NCBI RefSeq assembly: GCF_004197395.1
Contig: NZ_SELS01000018.1
Location: 98,890 to 162,889, forward strand
Source of the DNA: Paraburkholderia sp. UYCP14C
GTDB taxonomy: Bacteria > Pseudomonadota > Gammaproteobacteria > Burkholderiales > Burkholderiaceae
Direction: 5' to 3'
DNA length: 64,000 nt
A model generated the notes under the pieces. That model was not told where the DNA came from, made no database searches, and saw only the letters and a list, made by a program, of their open reading frames with translations. The position numbers were made by a program, and so were the translations under genes. Shown piece by piece: positions 9,768 through 20,457 of this stretch. Each line of letters begins with the position of its first letter. The stretch's first letter is position 1.

Positions 9768-10370
9768 ATGAACTCGCCCTTGACCAGTGGCTTGCATGGC
9801 CTCGGTGAACCGTCGGATTGGGTGCGTCACTGGGCGCACCTGATCGCGCCGGGCGGCGCGGTGCTCGACGTTGCGTCGGGGGCCGGACGGCACGCGCGCT
9901 TTTTTGCGTCGCTCGGCCATCCTGTCACCGCAATCGATCGCGATGCGGCCGCTCTCGACCTGCTGCGCGACGCGCCGCTCGTGACGCCGCTCGTGGCCGA
10001 TCTCGAAGGCGCGCCGTGGCCTTTGGCGGGTGATGCGGAGTTCGCCGCCGTCGTGGTCACCAATTACCTGCACCGGCCGCTTTTTCCGCAGTTGCTGCGC
10101 GCGCTCGCGCCCGGCGGCGTACTGGTTTACGAGACCTTCGCGCAAGGAAACGAAAGCGTCGGCAAACCCTCCAATCCGGCGTTTTTGCTCGCGCCTGGCG
10201 AACTGCTCGACATCGTCCGGGGCCAGCTGCGGGTGATCGCATTTCAGGACGGATTTCTCGCCGAGCCGCGTCCGGCCTACGTTCAGCGCGTCTGCGCGGT
10301 TCGGGAAGGGGCCCGGGCGAACGATCGCGCAAGTACGTCAGCGCCACCTTGTTACGAGTTGGCTGGCTAA
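9768..10370 (+). CDS. SAM-dependent methyltransferase
   Basis: Class I methyltransferase of 200 residues. The glycine-rich SAM loop is VLDVASGAGRHARFFAS at about 24-40. The acidic end of beta-2 is TAIDRDAAALDLL, motif IV reads VVVTNYLHRPLF, and ALAPGGVLVYETF follows. The frame is open far upstream, overlapping trpS out of frame, but homology begins at the ATG at 9768. The substrate is unknown; the tellurite-resistance TehB-like subgroup looks similar. It starts 28 bases after trpS, and a dapA promoter follows its stop. Confidence 0.87.
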   Translation: MNSPLTSGLHGLGEPSDWVRHWAHLIAPGGAVLDVASGAGRHARFFASLGHPVTAIDRDAAALDLLRDAPLVTPLVADLEGAPWPLAGDAEFAAVVVTNYLHRPLFPQLLRALAPGGVLVYETFAQGNESVGKPSNPAFLLAPGELLDIVRGQLRVIAFQDGFLAEPRPAYVQRVCAVREGARANDRASTSAPPCYELAG

Positions 10371-10381
10371 TCCGCTACAAT
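10352..10381 (+). promoter_or_regulatory. Putative promoter of dapA
   Basis: TTACGA at 10352-10357 and TACAAT at 10376-10381 with an 18-base spacer, 32 bases before the dapA ATG. It overlaps the end of the methyltransferase gene. Confidence 0.45.
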
Positions 10382-10413
10382 CGCGGTTTACCTGATCAAA
10401 TTCATGGCGTTTC

Positions 10414-11331
<918 letters not shown>

Positions 11332-11454
11332 ACGGCCTGCCCGTCCAGCCGGCCACGCAAGACCGCCACCGGCATTTCATTAACCGACGTCGCTTCAGCC
11401 CACGTTCCCGGCAGACCGAACGAGGCATCGCGTTCCAGCATCACGAAGGACCTC

Positions 11455-12594
11455 ATGAAACGTTCCGCACTTTCCCTCCACGCAACCCGCATGGCGGCGC
11501 TGGCGCTTGCCCTGTCGACGCTCGCCGGCTGTGACACGCTGAACGACTGGTTCTCGTCGGACCGCGTCGACTACAAGGCCACCCCGACTGCGCCGCCGCT
11601 CGCCGTGCCGAGCGATCTGAGCACGTCGCCGAACGACCAGCGCTATGTGGCGCCGCCCGCCAATCTGGCCCTCGGCGGCGCGCCGACGCGCGCTGTCACG
11701 GCCGCCGGCAACGCGACCGAAGGCCAGCCGACCGCGCAGGATCCGCTCGGCATGCATATCGAGCGCGACGGCGACCGCCGCTGGCTCGTGGTGGACGGCC
11801 GCTCGCCGGAACAGCTGTGGCCGCAGCTGCAGGAGTTCTGGCAGGAGAACGGCTTCGTGCTGAAGACCGACGCACCGGCCACCGGCATCATGACGACCGA
11901 CTGGGCGGAGAATCGCGCGAACATTCCGGACGACTGGTTCCGCCGCACGATCGGCAAGGTCATCGACTTCGCCTACTCGTCGGGCACTCGCGACAGTTTC
12001 CGCACGCTGGTGTCGCGCGGTCCGGACAACGCGACCGATATCTCGATCACGCATAGCGCGATGGAAGAAGTGATGACCGGTCAGGACAAGACGTCTTCGC
12101 GCTGGGAGGAGCGTCCGCGTGACCCGGCGCTCGAGGCGCTGTTCCTCGCCAAGCTGATGCAGAAATTCGGCCTGACCGACGCGCAGTCGAAGCAATTGCT
12201 GACTGACGCGCGCCCGGCCGTCGCGCCGGCCACGATCGAGCAGAGCGCGGGCGCGTCGACACTGGATCTGCAGGAGTCGTTCGACCGTGCCTGGCTGCGT
12301 GTAGGCCTCGCGCTCGATCGCACCAACTTCACGGTCGACAACCGCGATCGCGAGAAGGGCATCTACTACGTGCGCTACGCGGATTCGATGCAGGAACTGA
12401 AGAAGGAAGGCCTATTCGGCAAACTGTTCTACAGCGGCAATTCGACGCGCAAGCCGGGCCAGGAATTCCTCGTCAACGTGCGCGCGAAGGGCGACGCGGT
12501 GACGCAGGTTGCGGTCGTCGACGCGAACGGGCAGATCGACACATCGTCGGACGCACAGCGCATCGTGTCGCTGCTGCACGCGCAACTGAACTAG
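11455..12594 (+). CDS. bamC: Outer membrane assembly lipoprotein BamC
   Basis: Lipoprotein of the BAM complex that inserts beta-barrel proteins in the outer membrane. The signal MKRSALSLHATRMAALALAL ends in the lipobox STLAGC with Cys26. An unstructured stretch with KATPTAPPLAVPSDLS, the BamD-binding-type N-terminus, is followed by two helix-grip domains (about 90-225 and 260-379). RBS-like AAGGA precedes the ATG. It is placed between dapA and a metallo-beta-lactamase-fold gene. BamB, another subunit, is encoded about 9 kb downstream. Confidence 0.93.
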   Translation: MKRSALSLHATRMAALALALSTLAGCDTLNDWFSSDRVDYKATPTAPPLAVPSDLSTSPNDQRYVAPPANLALGGAPTRAVTAAGNATEGQPTAQDPLGMHIERDGDRRWLVVDGRSPEQLWPQLQEFWQENGFVLKTDAPATGIMTTDWAENRANIPDDWFRRTIGKVIDFAYSSGTRDSFRTLVSRGPDNATDISITHSAMEEVMTGQDKTSSRWEERPRDPALEALFLAKLMQKFGLTDAQSKQLLTDARPAVAPATIEQSAGASTLDLQESFDRAWLRVGLALDRTNFTVDNRDREKGIYYVRYADSMQELKKEGLFGKLFYSGNSTRKPGQEFLVNVRAKGDAVTQVAVVDANGQIDTSSDAQRIVSLLHAQLN

Positions 12595-12601
12595 GCGGGT
12601 C

Positions 12602-13375
12602 GTGCGCTTCGCAAGTCTCGGCAGCGGCAGTGAAGGCAACGCGCTGCTGGTGGAGGCGCACAGCGGCGCGGTCACCACGCGGGTGCTGCTCGATTGCGGT
12701 TTTTCCGCGCGCGAAGTCGAGCGGCGTCTCGCCCGGCTCGGCGCGAGTGCCGAGCACCTCGATGCAATCCTGATTACGCATGAGCATAGCGACCACATCG
12801 GCAGTGCATTGACGCTGGCGCGCAAGTGGTCGATTCCGCTTTACATGAGTTGGGGCACCGCGCGTGCGGTGGGTGCCGACGAAGCCGATGTCGACCTGCA
12901 GGTGCTGTGGGGCGACGAGGCAGTAGCGATCGGCGAGCTCAGCGTCCTTCCTTATACCGTTCCGCACGACGCCCGCGAACCGCTGCAATACGTGTTCTCG
13001 AACGGCGCGAGCCGGCTCGGCGTGCTCACCGACGTGGGCACGTCCACGCCGCATATCAGCGCGGTGCTAAGCAGCTGCGACGCGCTCGTGCTCGAATGCA
13101 ATCACGACGTGCAGATGCTCGCGGGCAGTCGTTATCCACCGTCGCTGAAGGCACGTATCGGCGGCAATCACGGGCATCTGAACAATGACGCGGCAGCTGA
13201 AATCCTGGCGTCGCTCGACCGCTCGCGTTTGCGGCATCTGGTCGCCGCGCATCTGAGCCAGCAGAACAATCTGCCGGAACTCGCGCGGGCGGCGCTGGCG
13301 GGCGTGCTTGGGGCGGCTCCCACGGAGGTGGTGGTTGCGTCGCAGAGTGAAGGTTTCGAATGGTTGACGCTGTGA
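12602..13375 (+). CDS. MBL-fold metallohydrolase (YycJ/WalJ-like)
   Basis: Metallo-beta-lactamase-fold hydrolase of 257 residues. The metal motif HEHSDH lies at residues 60-65. GSGSEGNALLVE at the start, a HAREPLQY-type region and the late SRLRHLVAAHLSQQNN histidine complete the set. The closest recalled group is YycJ/WalJ and related 5'-to-3' exonuclease-like proteins, but nuclease activity is inferred only. It starts at a GTG seven bases after the bamC stop and probably shares its transcript. A strong terminator follows. Confidence 0.85.
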   Translation: MRFASLGSGSEGNALLVEAHSGAVTTRVLLDCGFSAREVERRLARLGASAEHLDAILITHEHSDHIGSALTLARKWSIPLYMSWGTARAVGADEADVDLQVLWGDEAVAIGELSVLPYTVPHDAREPLQYVFSNGASRLGVLTDVGTSTPHISAVLSSCDALVLECNHDVQMLAGSRYPPSLKARIGGNHGHLNNDAAAEILASLDRSRLRHLVAAHLSQQNNLPELARAALAGVLGAAPTEVVVASQSEGFEWLTL

Positions 13376-13439
13376 CTGTCGCGCCGCGTTGACTTCCGGG
13401 CGCGCCGCGCGGCGCGCATCAGCTGGTCAATGTAATGAA

Positions 13440-13473
13440 AAAAGCCCATAAGGAGTAATCGTTATGGGCTTTT
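13440..13473. terminator. Bidirectional terminator
   Basis: AAAAGCCCATAA at 13440-13451 pairs perfectly with 13462-13473. A-run and T-run flank it, and it separates the convergent MBL hydrolase and Bax-inhibitor-like genes. Confidence 0.88.
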
Positions 13474-13522
13474 GCTTTGAGTGTCGAGCGCGGCGTGGAG
13501 TACGCCGCGCGACCGGTCAGAC

Positions 13523-14221
13523 TTAATTGCGGTTGCCGCCGAAAATGCCGAGCAGCGCAAGCAGGTTGACGAACACGTTATACAGATCCAGGTAGATCGC
13601 GAGCGTCGCGGTGATGTAGTTCGTCTCGCCGCCGTTCACGACGCGCTGCACGTCGAACATGATGTAGGCGGAAAAGATCACGATTGCCATGACCGAAACC
13701 GTCAGCATCAGTGCCGGCAGTTGCAGGAATATGTTCGCGACCGAAGCGAGCAGGATCACGATCACGCCCATGAAGAGCCACTTACCCAGACCCGAGAAGT
13801 CGCGCTTGCTGACCGTAGCGATGGTCGCCATGGCCGCGAAGATCACACCAGTGCCACCAAACGCGAGCATGATCAGCGACGGGCCGTTCGAGAAGCCGAG
13901 CACGAACGCGAGAATTCGCGACAGCATCAGCCCCATGAAGAACGTGAAGCCGAGCAGTACGAAGACGCCGACGGCGCTGTCCTTGGTGCGCTGGATCGCG
14001 AACATGAAGCCGAAGGCAATCGCGAAGAACGCCAGCATGCTCATGGCGGGGCTGGTGGCCGCGAACAGCGAGAAGCCGGTGGCAAGACCGACCCACGCGC
14101 CGAGCACGGTCGGAATCATGGACAGCGCGAGCAGCCAGTAGGTGTTCCGTAGCACGCGGTTGCGTGTTTCAACCGTGCTGACCGCGCCGTTGCGGCCAAA
14201 CATATACGGATGTTCGTTCAT
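13523..14221 (-). CDS. Bax inhibitor-1/YccA family membrane protein
   Basis: Integral membrane protein of 232 residues with about seven hydrophobic segments, of the BI-1/YccA/YbhL family. E. coli YccA modulates the FtsH protease. The conserved end (IYLDLYNVFVNLLALLG) and the internal GGETNYITATLAIYLD acidic region match the family's pore-closing aspartate area. RBS GGAGAGACC lies directly before the ATG. The FtsH partners HflK and HflC are encoded elsewhere in this window, which fits but does not prove an FtsH link. Monocistronic between terminators. Confidence 0.9.
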   Translation of the reverse strand: MNEHPYMFGRNGAVSTVETRNRVLRNTYWLLALSMIPTVLGAWVGLATGFSLFAATSPAMSMLAFFAIAFGFMFAIQRTKDSAVGVFVLLGFTFFMGLMLSRILAFVLGFSNGPSLIMLAFGGTGVIFAAMATIATVSKRDFSGLGKWLFMGVIVILLASVANIFLQLPALMLTVSVMAIVIFSAYIMFDVQRVVNGGETNYITATLAIYLDLYNVFVNLLALLGIFGGNRN

Positions 14222-14438
14222 GGTCTCTCCTTACCTCGGAAGCGTGTTTCGTGATGGTGATACGGCAATGTGCGAGGCGCCGGCGGGCGCACCGTTCATC
14301 CGTAAGATTAGCGCGGCGGCACGGAGTTTCAATACCCTGCAGTCGCCCACATCGCCTACGCTACCAGCATTTCGCGCCCTTTGCTTCGATCCTTTCAGTT
14401 CTGTAAGGGTTCAATCGCAATGATACACGGGAACATGC

Positions 14439-14444
14439 TACAAT
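14439..14444 (+). promoter_or_regulatory. TACAAT -10-like box before ndk
   Basis: TACAAT lies 46 bases before the ndk ATG in an AT-rich patch. A -35 is not clear. TTGGAG forms the ribosome site just before the start codon. Confidence 0.45.
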
Positions 14445-14490
14445 TGCGGATTCATTTGAATCTGTAACCTCTTAATTTTTTGGAGTTTTT

Positions 14491-14916
14491 ATGGCGATCG
14501 AACGCACCCTGTCGATTATCAAGCCGGACGCAGTGGCCAAGAACGTGATCGGCCAGATCTACACCCGTTTCGAAAACGCTGGTCTGAAGATCGTGGCATC
14601 GCGCATGGTTCATCTGTCGCGTGCTGACGCCGAGAAGTTCTACGCCGTGCACGCAGCACGTCCGTTCTTCAAGGACCTCGTCGAATTCATGATCTCGGGT
14701 CCGGTGGTCGTGCAAGCGCTGGAAGGCGAAAACGCGATCCTGAAGCACCGTGACCTGATGGGTGCGACGGACCCGAAGAAGGCAGAGAAGGGCACGATCC
14801 GCGCCGACTTCGCCGACAGCATCGACGCCAACGCGGTGCACGGCTCGGACGCACCGGAAACGGCTGCGGTCGAAATCGCGTTCTTCTTCCCCCAAGTCAA
14901 CGTCTACTCGCGTTGA
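14491..14916 (+). CDS. ndk: Nucleoside diphosphate kinase
   Basis: Transfers the gamma phosphate from ATP to nucleoside diphosphates through a phosphohistidine, balancing NTP and dNTP pools in the cytoplasm. The 141-residue product has the complete fold. It begins with [15 protein letters not shown] and has the active-site signature [12 protein letters not shown] with the catalytic histidine at about residue 117. Strong SD TTGGAG. It stands upstream of rlmN, a standard neighbour across proteobacteria, separated by a 200-base leader with repeated motifs. Confidence 0.98.
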   Translation: MAIERTLSIIKPDAVAKNVIGQIYTRFENAGLKIVASRMVHLSRADAEKFYAVHAARPFFKDLVEFMISGPVVVQALEGENAILKHRDLMGATDPKKAEKGTIRADFADSIDANAVHGSDAPETAAVEIAFFFPQVNVYSR

Positions 14917-14928
14917 GCGCCTCGCGCT

Positions 14929-14947
14929 GAGGTCAGGTACTGACCTC
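14929..14947 (+). repeat. Hairpin after ndk
   Basis: GAGGTCAG-GTA-CTGACCTC, a perfect 8-bp stem 12 bases after the ndk stop. No T-run follows, so it is a poor intrinsic terminator. It may stabilise the ndk 3' end. Confidence 0.45.
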
Positions 14948-14984
14948 GGTCTGCGTATCGCGAGCCGTCTTTTGCGTGGCGCGT

Positions 14985-15103
14985 TTCATGCGGCCGAATT
15001 GTTTTATCGCATGAATCGCGCGCGGTGCACGGCAAAGTAGTAAGGTAAAAGCAGCAGGAATGGGCGCGAACGGCATGGCGTTCATGCAGCTTGTTGCATG
15101 AAC
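14985..15103 (+). repeat. TTCATGC inverted repeats in the rlmN leader
   Basis: Two nested dyads share one core. TTCATGCG at 14985-14992 pairs with CGCATGAA at 15008-15015. GTTCATGCA at 15080-15088 pairs with TGCATGAAC at 15095-15103, the latter with a 6-nt loop. The second hairpin ends 31 bases before the preferred rlmN start. They could be operator half-sites or RNA stems. Confidence 0.6.
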
Positions 15104-15124
15104 GTAGTCTCGCACTGAAATGGC

Positions 15125-15128
15125 AGGA
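15125..15128 (+). promoter_or_regulatory. Ribosome binding site selecting the rlmN start
   Basis: AGGA six bases before the ATG at 15135. The earlier in-frame ATG at 15120 has no such site. Confidence 0.6.
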
Positions 15129-15134
15129 TTCGAT

Positions 15135-16286
15135 ATGACGAGCAGTCCCTCCGTCAACCTTCTCGACCTCGACGCCCAAGGGCTCGTCGCCTACTGCGAC
15201 AGCCTGGGCGAGAAACCGTTTCGCGCCAAGCAGTTGCAGCGCTGGATTCACCAGTACAACGCTGCCGACTTCGACGGCATGACCGATCTCGCGAAGTCCT
15301 TGCGCGAAAAGCTTAAAGGGCGCGCCACGATAGCGATGCCGGGCATCGTCAGCGACCATGTTTCGTCGGACGGCACACGCAAGTGGCTGATCGACGTCGG
15401 TAACGGCAATGCCGTTGAAACCGTCTACATCCCGGAAGAAACGCGCGGCACGCTGTGTGTCTCGTCGCAGGCCGGGTGCGCGGTCAACTGCCGGTTCTGC
15501 TCGACCGGCAAGCAGGGGTTCTCCCGCAATCTCACCACCGGCGAAATCATCGGCCAGCTGCGCATGGCGGAGTTCGCGCTGCGCGCGTCGCGCGCCGATG
15601 CGGGTGGCCGCGCGATGGGCGGCGACGGCAAGGGCGAACGCGTCGTCACGAACGTCGTGATGATGGGCATGGGCGAGCCGCTCCTCAATTACGACGCGGT
15701 TGTGCCGGCCATGCGCCTGATGCTGGACGACAACGCGTACGGCCTGTCGCGTCGGCGTGTGACGCTGTCCACCTCGGGCGTCGTGCCGATGATGGACCGG
15801 CTCGGCGCCGATCTGCCCGTGGCGCTCGCGGTGTCGCTGCATGCGTCGAACGACGCGCTGCGCGACGAACTGGTGCCGTTGAATAAGAAGTATCCGTTGC
15901 GCGAGCTGATGGCGGCGTGCGAACGCTATCTGAAAGTCGCGCCGCGCGATTTCATTACATTCGAATATTGCATGCTCGATGGCGTGAACGACAGCGAGGC
16001 GCACGCGCGCGAGCTGCTCGCCGTCACGCGCAACGTGCCGTGCAAGTTCAATCTGATTCCGTTCAATCCGTTCCCCGAATCGGGCCTCATCCGCTCGAAG
16101 CAGGAACAGATCAAGCGGTTTGCGCAGGTGTTGATGGACGCTGGCGTCGTCACCACCGTGCGCAAGACCCGCGGCGACGATATCGATGCTGCCTGCGGTC
16201 AGCTGGCCGGCGCGGTGAAAGACCGCACGCGTCTTGCTGAGCGCACCGGGAAGGCGGCGAAGGTGATCGAAGTTCGCGCCGTGTAA
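15135..16286 (+). CDS. rlmN: Dual-specificity 23S rRNA/tRNA methyltransferase RlmN
   Basis: Radical-SAM enzyme that methylates C2 of A2503 in 23S rRNA and of A37 in some tRNAs. With the start at 15135 the product has 383 residues. The 4Fe-4S cluster motif CX3CX2C is Cys115, Cys119 and Cys122 ([12 protein letters not shown]). The methyl-carrying C-terminal cysteine is Cys354 in [19 protein letters not shown] and the SLHASND stretch match the family. The N-terminal HEAT-like RNA-binding domain ([14 protein letters not shown]) is present. It follows ndk, and an unusual repeat-bearing leader separates them. Confidence 0.96.
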   Translation: MTSSPSVNLLDLDAQGLVAYCDSLGEKPFRAKQLQRWIHQYNAADFDGMTDLAKSLREKLKGRATIAMPGIVSDHVSSDGTRKWLIDVGNGNAVETVYIPEETRGTLCVSSQAGCAVNCRFCSTGKQGFSRNLTTGEIIGQLRMAEFALRASRADAGGRAMGGDGKGERVVTNVVMMGMGEPLLNYDAVVPAMRLMLDDNAYGLSRRRVTLSTSGVVPMMDRLGADLPVALAVSLHASNDALRDELVPLNKKYPLRELMAACERYLKVAPRDFITFEYCMLDGVNDSEAHARELLAVTRNVPCKFNLIPFNPFPESGLIRSKQEQIKRFAQVLMDAGVVTTVRKTRGDDIDAACGQLAGAVKDRTRLAERTGKAAKVIEVRAV

Positions 16287-16499
16287 TCGCGCGAGGCGGC
16301 AGGGCATCGGCGTTCGGCGGAAGGTGTCGCGAGCGCAAAAATGCTCTTATGCCACCGGCGATTGAAAAGAAAGTTTGCTGAATCGATCGGGAGCGGCACA
16401 CAAAGCCGCACATTTTGTTATAAACGGTCTGCGATTTGGACGTGAGGCTCGAGCCCGTCCAGTCGCACGATTAAAAGAATCGACGCGAAAGGAATTGGG

Positions 16500-17624
16500 A
16501 TGAGTGAGCCGCAGCACCCGCAGCCGCACGAGACAGACACGAACGACGGCCATCCGGCACCGATTGCACGGGCGGTGGTCCAGCCTGTCGTGCAGCCGGC
16601 ACTCGATTCGTTGGCGGCGGTTGGCGCGCGCTTGACCCAGTTGCGCGAGTCGAAGGGCTGGACGATCGAGGACGTGTCGGCGCGGCTGAAGGTGTCGGTC
16701 GTCAAGCTGAGCGCGCTCGAGGCGGGCGACGTCAGCCATCTGCCGGACACGACGTTCGCACTCGGGGTCGTGCGCAGCTACGCGAAAATGCTTGGCGCCG
16801 ATCCGGCGCCTTTTACGGCGGCGCTGCGGCGCGAGAAGGGTGTGCCGGCACCGAATCTGTCGATGCCGGCGTCATCGGGCAAAGATTTGCCGCGCGGCAA
16901 GGTTTCGCTGTCGCTCGGCGACAGCGGGCACAAGAGCCGTTCGTGGCTATGGGGCGTTGCGGCGATCATCGTCGCGGTCATCGCTCTCGGCATGTGGCGT
17001 ACCAACGGCGGCGATTCGTCCGCGTGGCTCGCGCGCCTGAAGGCAAGCGCGAATAGTTCGACGAGCAGCGACACGGCGGCATCGGGCACGGTCGCGCAAG
17101 GTCCGGCGACGTCGGCAGCGGAAGGTGCATCGGCGGCAGACGCGGCGGCCACCGCGGATAATGCGGCGTCCGCGTCGGCTACGCCGATGCCTGCGCCGCT
17201 TGCCACCGGCGCCGCGCCGGGCTCGACGCCGGCAGCGAATCCAGCGGCAACTCCGGCACCGACGGCAGAGGCGCCGAAGGCCGGCTCGCAGGCTCAGGCT
17301 CAGGTCGCGACGGAGAGTGCGAGTGCACCGGTGGTCGTGGCGAACGCGTCGGCACCGGCGGTCACGCCGGCAACTGGCGAGGCGGTCGTCGCCCTGCGCG
17401 TGACTCAGGACAGCTGGTTCAGCGTGCGCGACAAGAACGGCAAGGAACTGTTCTCCGGACTCGTGCATGCGGGCGATCCGAAGGAAGTGACGGGCGTCGG
17501 TCCGTTCAAGGTTACGGTCGGCAACAAGGCAGGTCTCGAATCGGTGACGCTCGACGGTCAGCCGGTCGATCCGTCGAAATATGCGGCAGCCAAGGGCAAC
17601 GTGGCGCGCTTCGCGCTGCCTTGA
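16500..17624 (+). CDS. rodZ: RodZ-like cytoskeletal membrane protein
   Basis: Bitopic inner-membrane protein that connects MreB filaments to the cell-wall elongation machinery. Residues 43-110 hold a helix-turn-helix fold (LTQLRESKGWTIEDVSARLKV), which in RodZ binds MreB rather than DNA. A single membrane helix lies at about 149-167, and a long Ala/Thr/Pro-rich periplasmic linker spans about 185-295. The C-terminal DUF4115 beta-domain reads SWFSVRDKNGKELFSGLV. Total length 374. The GGAAT before the ATG is a weak ribosome site. Next downstream is ispG, the same order as in many gamma- and beta-proteobacteria. Confidence 0.9.
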   Translation: MSEPQHPQPHETDTNDGHPAPIARAVVQPVVQPALDSLAAVGARLTQLRESKGWTIEDVSARLKVSVVKLSALEAGDVSHLPDTTFALGVVRSYAKMLGADPAPFTAALRREKGVPAPNLSMPASSGKDLPRGKVSLSLGDSGHKSRSWLWGVAAIIVAVIALGMWRTNGGDSSAWLARLKASANSSTSSDTAASGTVAQGPATSAAEGASAADAAATADNAASASATPMPAPLATGAAPGSTPAANPAATPAPTAEAPKAGSQAQAQVATESASAPVVVANASAPAVTPATGEAVVALRVTQDSWFSVRDKNGKELFSGLVHAGDPKEVTGVGPFKVTVGNKAGLESVTLDGQPVDPSKYAAAKGNVARFALP

Positions 17625-17636
17625 CAGACATGGTAC

Positions 17637-17671
17637 GCGCCGCGGCCAACAACCGGTCCGCGGCGCTTTTT
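17637..17671 (+). terminator. Terminator after rodZ
   Basis: GCGCCGCGG at 17637-17645 pairs with CCGCGGCGC at 17658-17666 and is followed by five Ts. The stem is strong; the ispG gene begins only about 55 bases later. Confidence 0.75.
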
Positions 17672-17724
17672 CAATTCAGGCGCTGCGTTTTTGCATAGCG
17701 CGTGCGGCGTAAATGGGTTTTTCG

Positions 17725-19029
17725 ATGCAAACCGAAGCTCAATCCCAATCCTGTAGCAAGATCGTTTCAGACGAGCCGGTGTTCGGCGGCCCGGCGATGC
17801 GGCGCAAGTCGCATGCGGTCAACGTCCGCTGGGGCGGCCAGCTCGTGACGATCGGCGGCGATGCGCCGGTGCGCGTGCAGTCGATGACCAACACCGACAC
17901 CGCCGACGCAATCGGCACCGCCATCCAGATCAAGGAGCTGGCGCAAGCCGGTTCCGAGCTGGTGCGTATCACCGTGAATACGCCGGAAGCGGCGGCGGCT
18001 GTGCCGGCGGTCCGCGAGCAACTCGACCGCATGGGCGTGACGGTGCCGCTCGTCGGCGACTTCCATTACAACGGCCACCTGCTTTTGCGCGACTTTCCGG
18101 GCTGCGCGGAATCGTTGTCGAAGTACCGGATCAATCCGGGCAACGTCGGGCACGGCGCGAAGCGCGACACGCAGTTCGCGCAGATGATCGAGGCGGCGGT
18201 CAAGTACGACAAGCCGGTGCGCATCGGCGTGAACTGGGGCAGTCTCGACCAGGACCTGCTCGCGAAGATGATGGACGAGAATGCATCGCGCGCTACCCCG
18301 TGGGAAGCACAAAGCGTGATGTACGAAGCGCTGATCCAGTCGGCGATCGGCTCGGCTGAGCGCGCGGTCGAACTCGGCCTCGGGCGCGACCAGATCATCC
18401 TGTCGTGCAAGGTTAGCGGCGTGCAGGATCTGATCGCGGTGTACCGCGAACTCGCGCGCCGTTGCGACTTCGCGCTGCATCTTGGCCTCACGGAAGCAGG
18501 CATGGGCTCGAAGGGCATCGTTGCGTCGACCGCGGCTCTGTCGGTTCTGCTGCAGCAGGGCATCGGCGACACGATCCGTATTTCGCTGACGCCGGAACCG
18601 GGCGCATCGCGCACCGGCGAAGTGATCGTCGGACAGGAAATCCTGCAGACCATGGGCCTGCGCTCGTTCACGCCGATGGTGATCGCGTGCCCGGGCTGCG
18701 GCCGCACCACGAGCACGCTGTTCCAGGAACTCGCGTCGCAGATCCAGACCTATCTGCGTCAGCAGATGCCGGTGTGGCGCGACCAGTATCCTGGCGTCGA
18801 AACGATGCACGTCGCGGTGATGGGTTGCATCGTCAACGGGCCAGGCGAGTCGAAGCAGGCCAACATCGGTATCAGCCTGCCGGGCTCGGGCGAGAACCCG
18901 GCCGCGCCGGTGTTCATCGACGGCGAGAAGGTGAAGACGCTGCGCGGCGAGAACATCGCGCAAGAATTCCAGCAAATCGTGAGCGACTACGTCGAGCGCC
19001 GCTATGGCCGCGCCGACGCGCTCAACTAA
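17725..19029 (+). CDS. ispG: 4-hydroxy-3-methylbut-2-enyl diphosphate synthase
   Basis: Seventh enzyme of the MEP isoprenoid pathway; converts methylerythritol cyclodiphosphate to HMBPP with a 4Fe-4S cluster. The cluster ligands are in CPGCGRTT (Cys322, Cys325) and GCIVNGPGE (Cys368). The TIM-barrel region includes [14 protein letters not shown] and [13 protein letters not shown]. At 434 residues it is the longer beta-proteobacterial form with an insert relative to E. coli (about 372). I prefer the ATG at 17725 by similarity; an in-frame ATG at 17713 adds four residues, and neither has a good ribosome site. hisS follows. Confidence 0.95.
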   Translation: MQTEAQSQSCSKIVSDEPVFGGPAMRRKSHAVNVRWGGQLVTIGGDAPVRVQSMTNTDTADAIGTAIQIKELAQAGSELVRITVNTPEAAAAVPAVREQLDRMGVTVPLVGDFHYNGHLLLRDFPGCAESLSKYRINPGNVGHGAKRDTQFAQMIEAAVKYDKPVRIGVNWGSLDQDLLAKMMDENASRATPWEAQSVMYEALIQSAIGSAERAVELGLGRDQIILSCKVSGVQDLIAVYRELARRCDFALHLGLTEAGMGSKGIVASTAALSVLLQQGIGDTIRISLTPEPGASRTGEVIVGQEILQTMGLRSFTPMVIACPGCGRTTSTLFQELASQIQTYLRQQMPVWRDQYPGVETMHVAVMGCIVNGPGESKQANIGISLPGSGENPAAPVFIDGEKVKTLRGENIAQEFQQIVSDYVERRYGRADALN

Positions 19030-19050
19030 ATAGCGGCTATCGAAACACAG

Positions 19051-20391
19051 ATGACTGAACAGAAGAAAAAGCTCGAGAAGCTGTCCGGCGTGAAGGGCAT
19101 GAACGACATCCTTCCGCAGGAAGCCGGGCTCTGGGAATTTTTCGAAACCACCGTCAAGTCGATGCTGCGTTCGTACGGATACCAGAATATCCGCACGCCG
19201 ATCGTCGAGCATACGCAGCTGTTCACGCGCGGCATCGGCGAAGTGACCGACATCGTCGAAAAAGAGATGTACAGCTTCACCGACGCATTGAACGGCGAAA
19301 ACCTGACGATGCGCCCGGAAAACACGGCGGCCGTCGTGCGCGCGTCGATCGAGCACAACATGCTGTACGACGGCCCGAAGCGCCTGTGGTACGTCGGCCC
19401 GATGTTCCGTCATGAGCGTCCGCAACGCGGCCGCTATCGCCAGTTCCACCAGGTCGGCGTCGAGGCCCTCGGCTTCGCGGGTCCGGATGCGGACGCGGAA
19501 ATCATCATGATGTGCCAGCGCCTGTGGGATGACCTCGGACTGACCGGCATCAAGCTCGAAATCAACTCGCTAGGCCTCGCTGAAGAGCGCGCCGCGCATC
19601 GCGTCGAGCTGATCGCATACCTCGAAAAGCACATGGACGTGCTCGACGAAGACGCGAAGCGCCGTCTGTATACGAACCCGCTGCGGGTGCTCGATACGAA
19701 GAATCCTGCGCTGCAGGAAGTCGCGCAGAACGCGCCGAAGCTGATCGACTTTCTCGGCGCAGAATCGCTCGCGCATTTCGAAGGGCTGCAACGTCTGCTG
19801 AAGGCGAACAACCTTCCGTTCACGATCAATCCGCGTCTCGTGCGTGGTCTCGATTACTACAATCTGACCGTGTTCGAGTGGGTCACCGACAAGCTCGGCG
19901 CGCAAGGCACGGTCGCGGCGGGCGGTCGCTATGACCCGCTGATCGAGCAGCTCGGCGGCAAGCCGACGGCTGCTTGCGGGTGGGCGATGGGTGTCGAGCG
20001 GATTCTCGAGCTGCTGAAGGAAGAACAGCTCGTGCCCGAAGACGAAGGCTGCGACGTGTACGTGGTTCATCAGGGCGACGCCGCGCGCGAGCAGGCGTTC
20101 ATCATCGCCGAGCGTCTGCGCGATACCGGTCTCGACGTGATCCTGCATTGCAGCGCCGACGGTCAGTCGGCCAGCTTCAAGTCGCAGATGAAGCGCGCCG
20201 ATGCGAGCGGCGCCGCGTTTGCGGTGGTGCTCGGCGAAGACGAGATCGCCAACGGCACGGTCGGCGTGAAACCGTTGCGCGATACGCAAGCCAACGGCGG
20301 TAAGAGCGAGCAACAGAACGTGCCCGCCGAAGACTTGACCGAATATCTAATCAATGCGATGGTTGCATCCGCCGAAGACGGCGACGACTGA
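19051..20391 (+). CDS. hisS: Histidyl-tRNA synthetase
   Basis: Class II synthetase that charges tRNA-His in the cytoplasm, 446 residues. Motif 2 is [17 protein letters not shown], the His-specific region is [15 protein letters not shown], and motif 3 has [14 protein letters not shown]-terminal anticodon-binding domain follows (about 345-446). The gene lies 21 bases after ispG and 66 before the YfgM-like gene, the same order as in E. coli (ispG-hisS-yfgM-bamB-der). A paralogue without charging function, hisZ, is encoded about 8 kb downstream. Confidence 0.97.
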   Translation: MTEQKKKLEKLSGVKGMNDILPQEAGLWEFFETTVKSMLRSYGYQNIRTPIVEHTQLFTRGIGEVTDIVEKEMYSFTDALNGENLTMRPENTAAVVRASIEHNMLYDGPKRLWYVGPMFRHERPQRGRYRQFHQVGVEALGFAGPDADAEIIMMCQRLWDDLGLTGIKLEINSLGLAEERAAHRVELIAYLEKHMDVLDEDAKRRLYTNPLRVLDTKNPALQEVAQNAPKLIDFLGAESLAHFEGLQRLLKANNLPFTINPRLVRGLDYYNLTVFEWVTDKLGAQGTVAAGGRYDPLIEQLGGKPTAACGWAMGVERILELLKEEQLVPEDEGCDVYVVHQGDAAREQAFIIAERLRDTGLDVILHCSADGQSASFKSQMKRADASGAAFAVVLGEDEIANGTVGVKPLRDTQANGGKSEQQNVPAEDLTEYLINAMVASAEDGDD

Positions 20392-20457
20392 TCGCGATGT
20401 CGTTGGGCCGGCTGGCTCGACACGCACACGTAGCAAGAAAGAGGAAATCGCCGGGCG

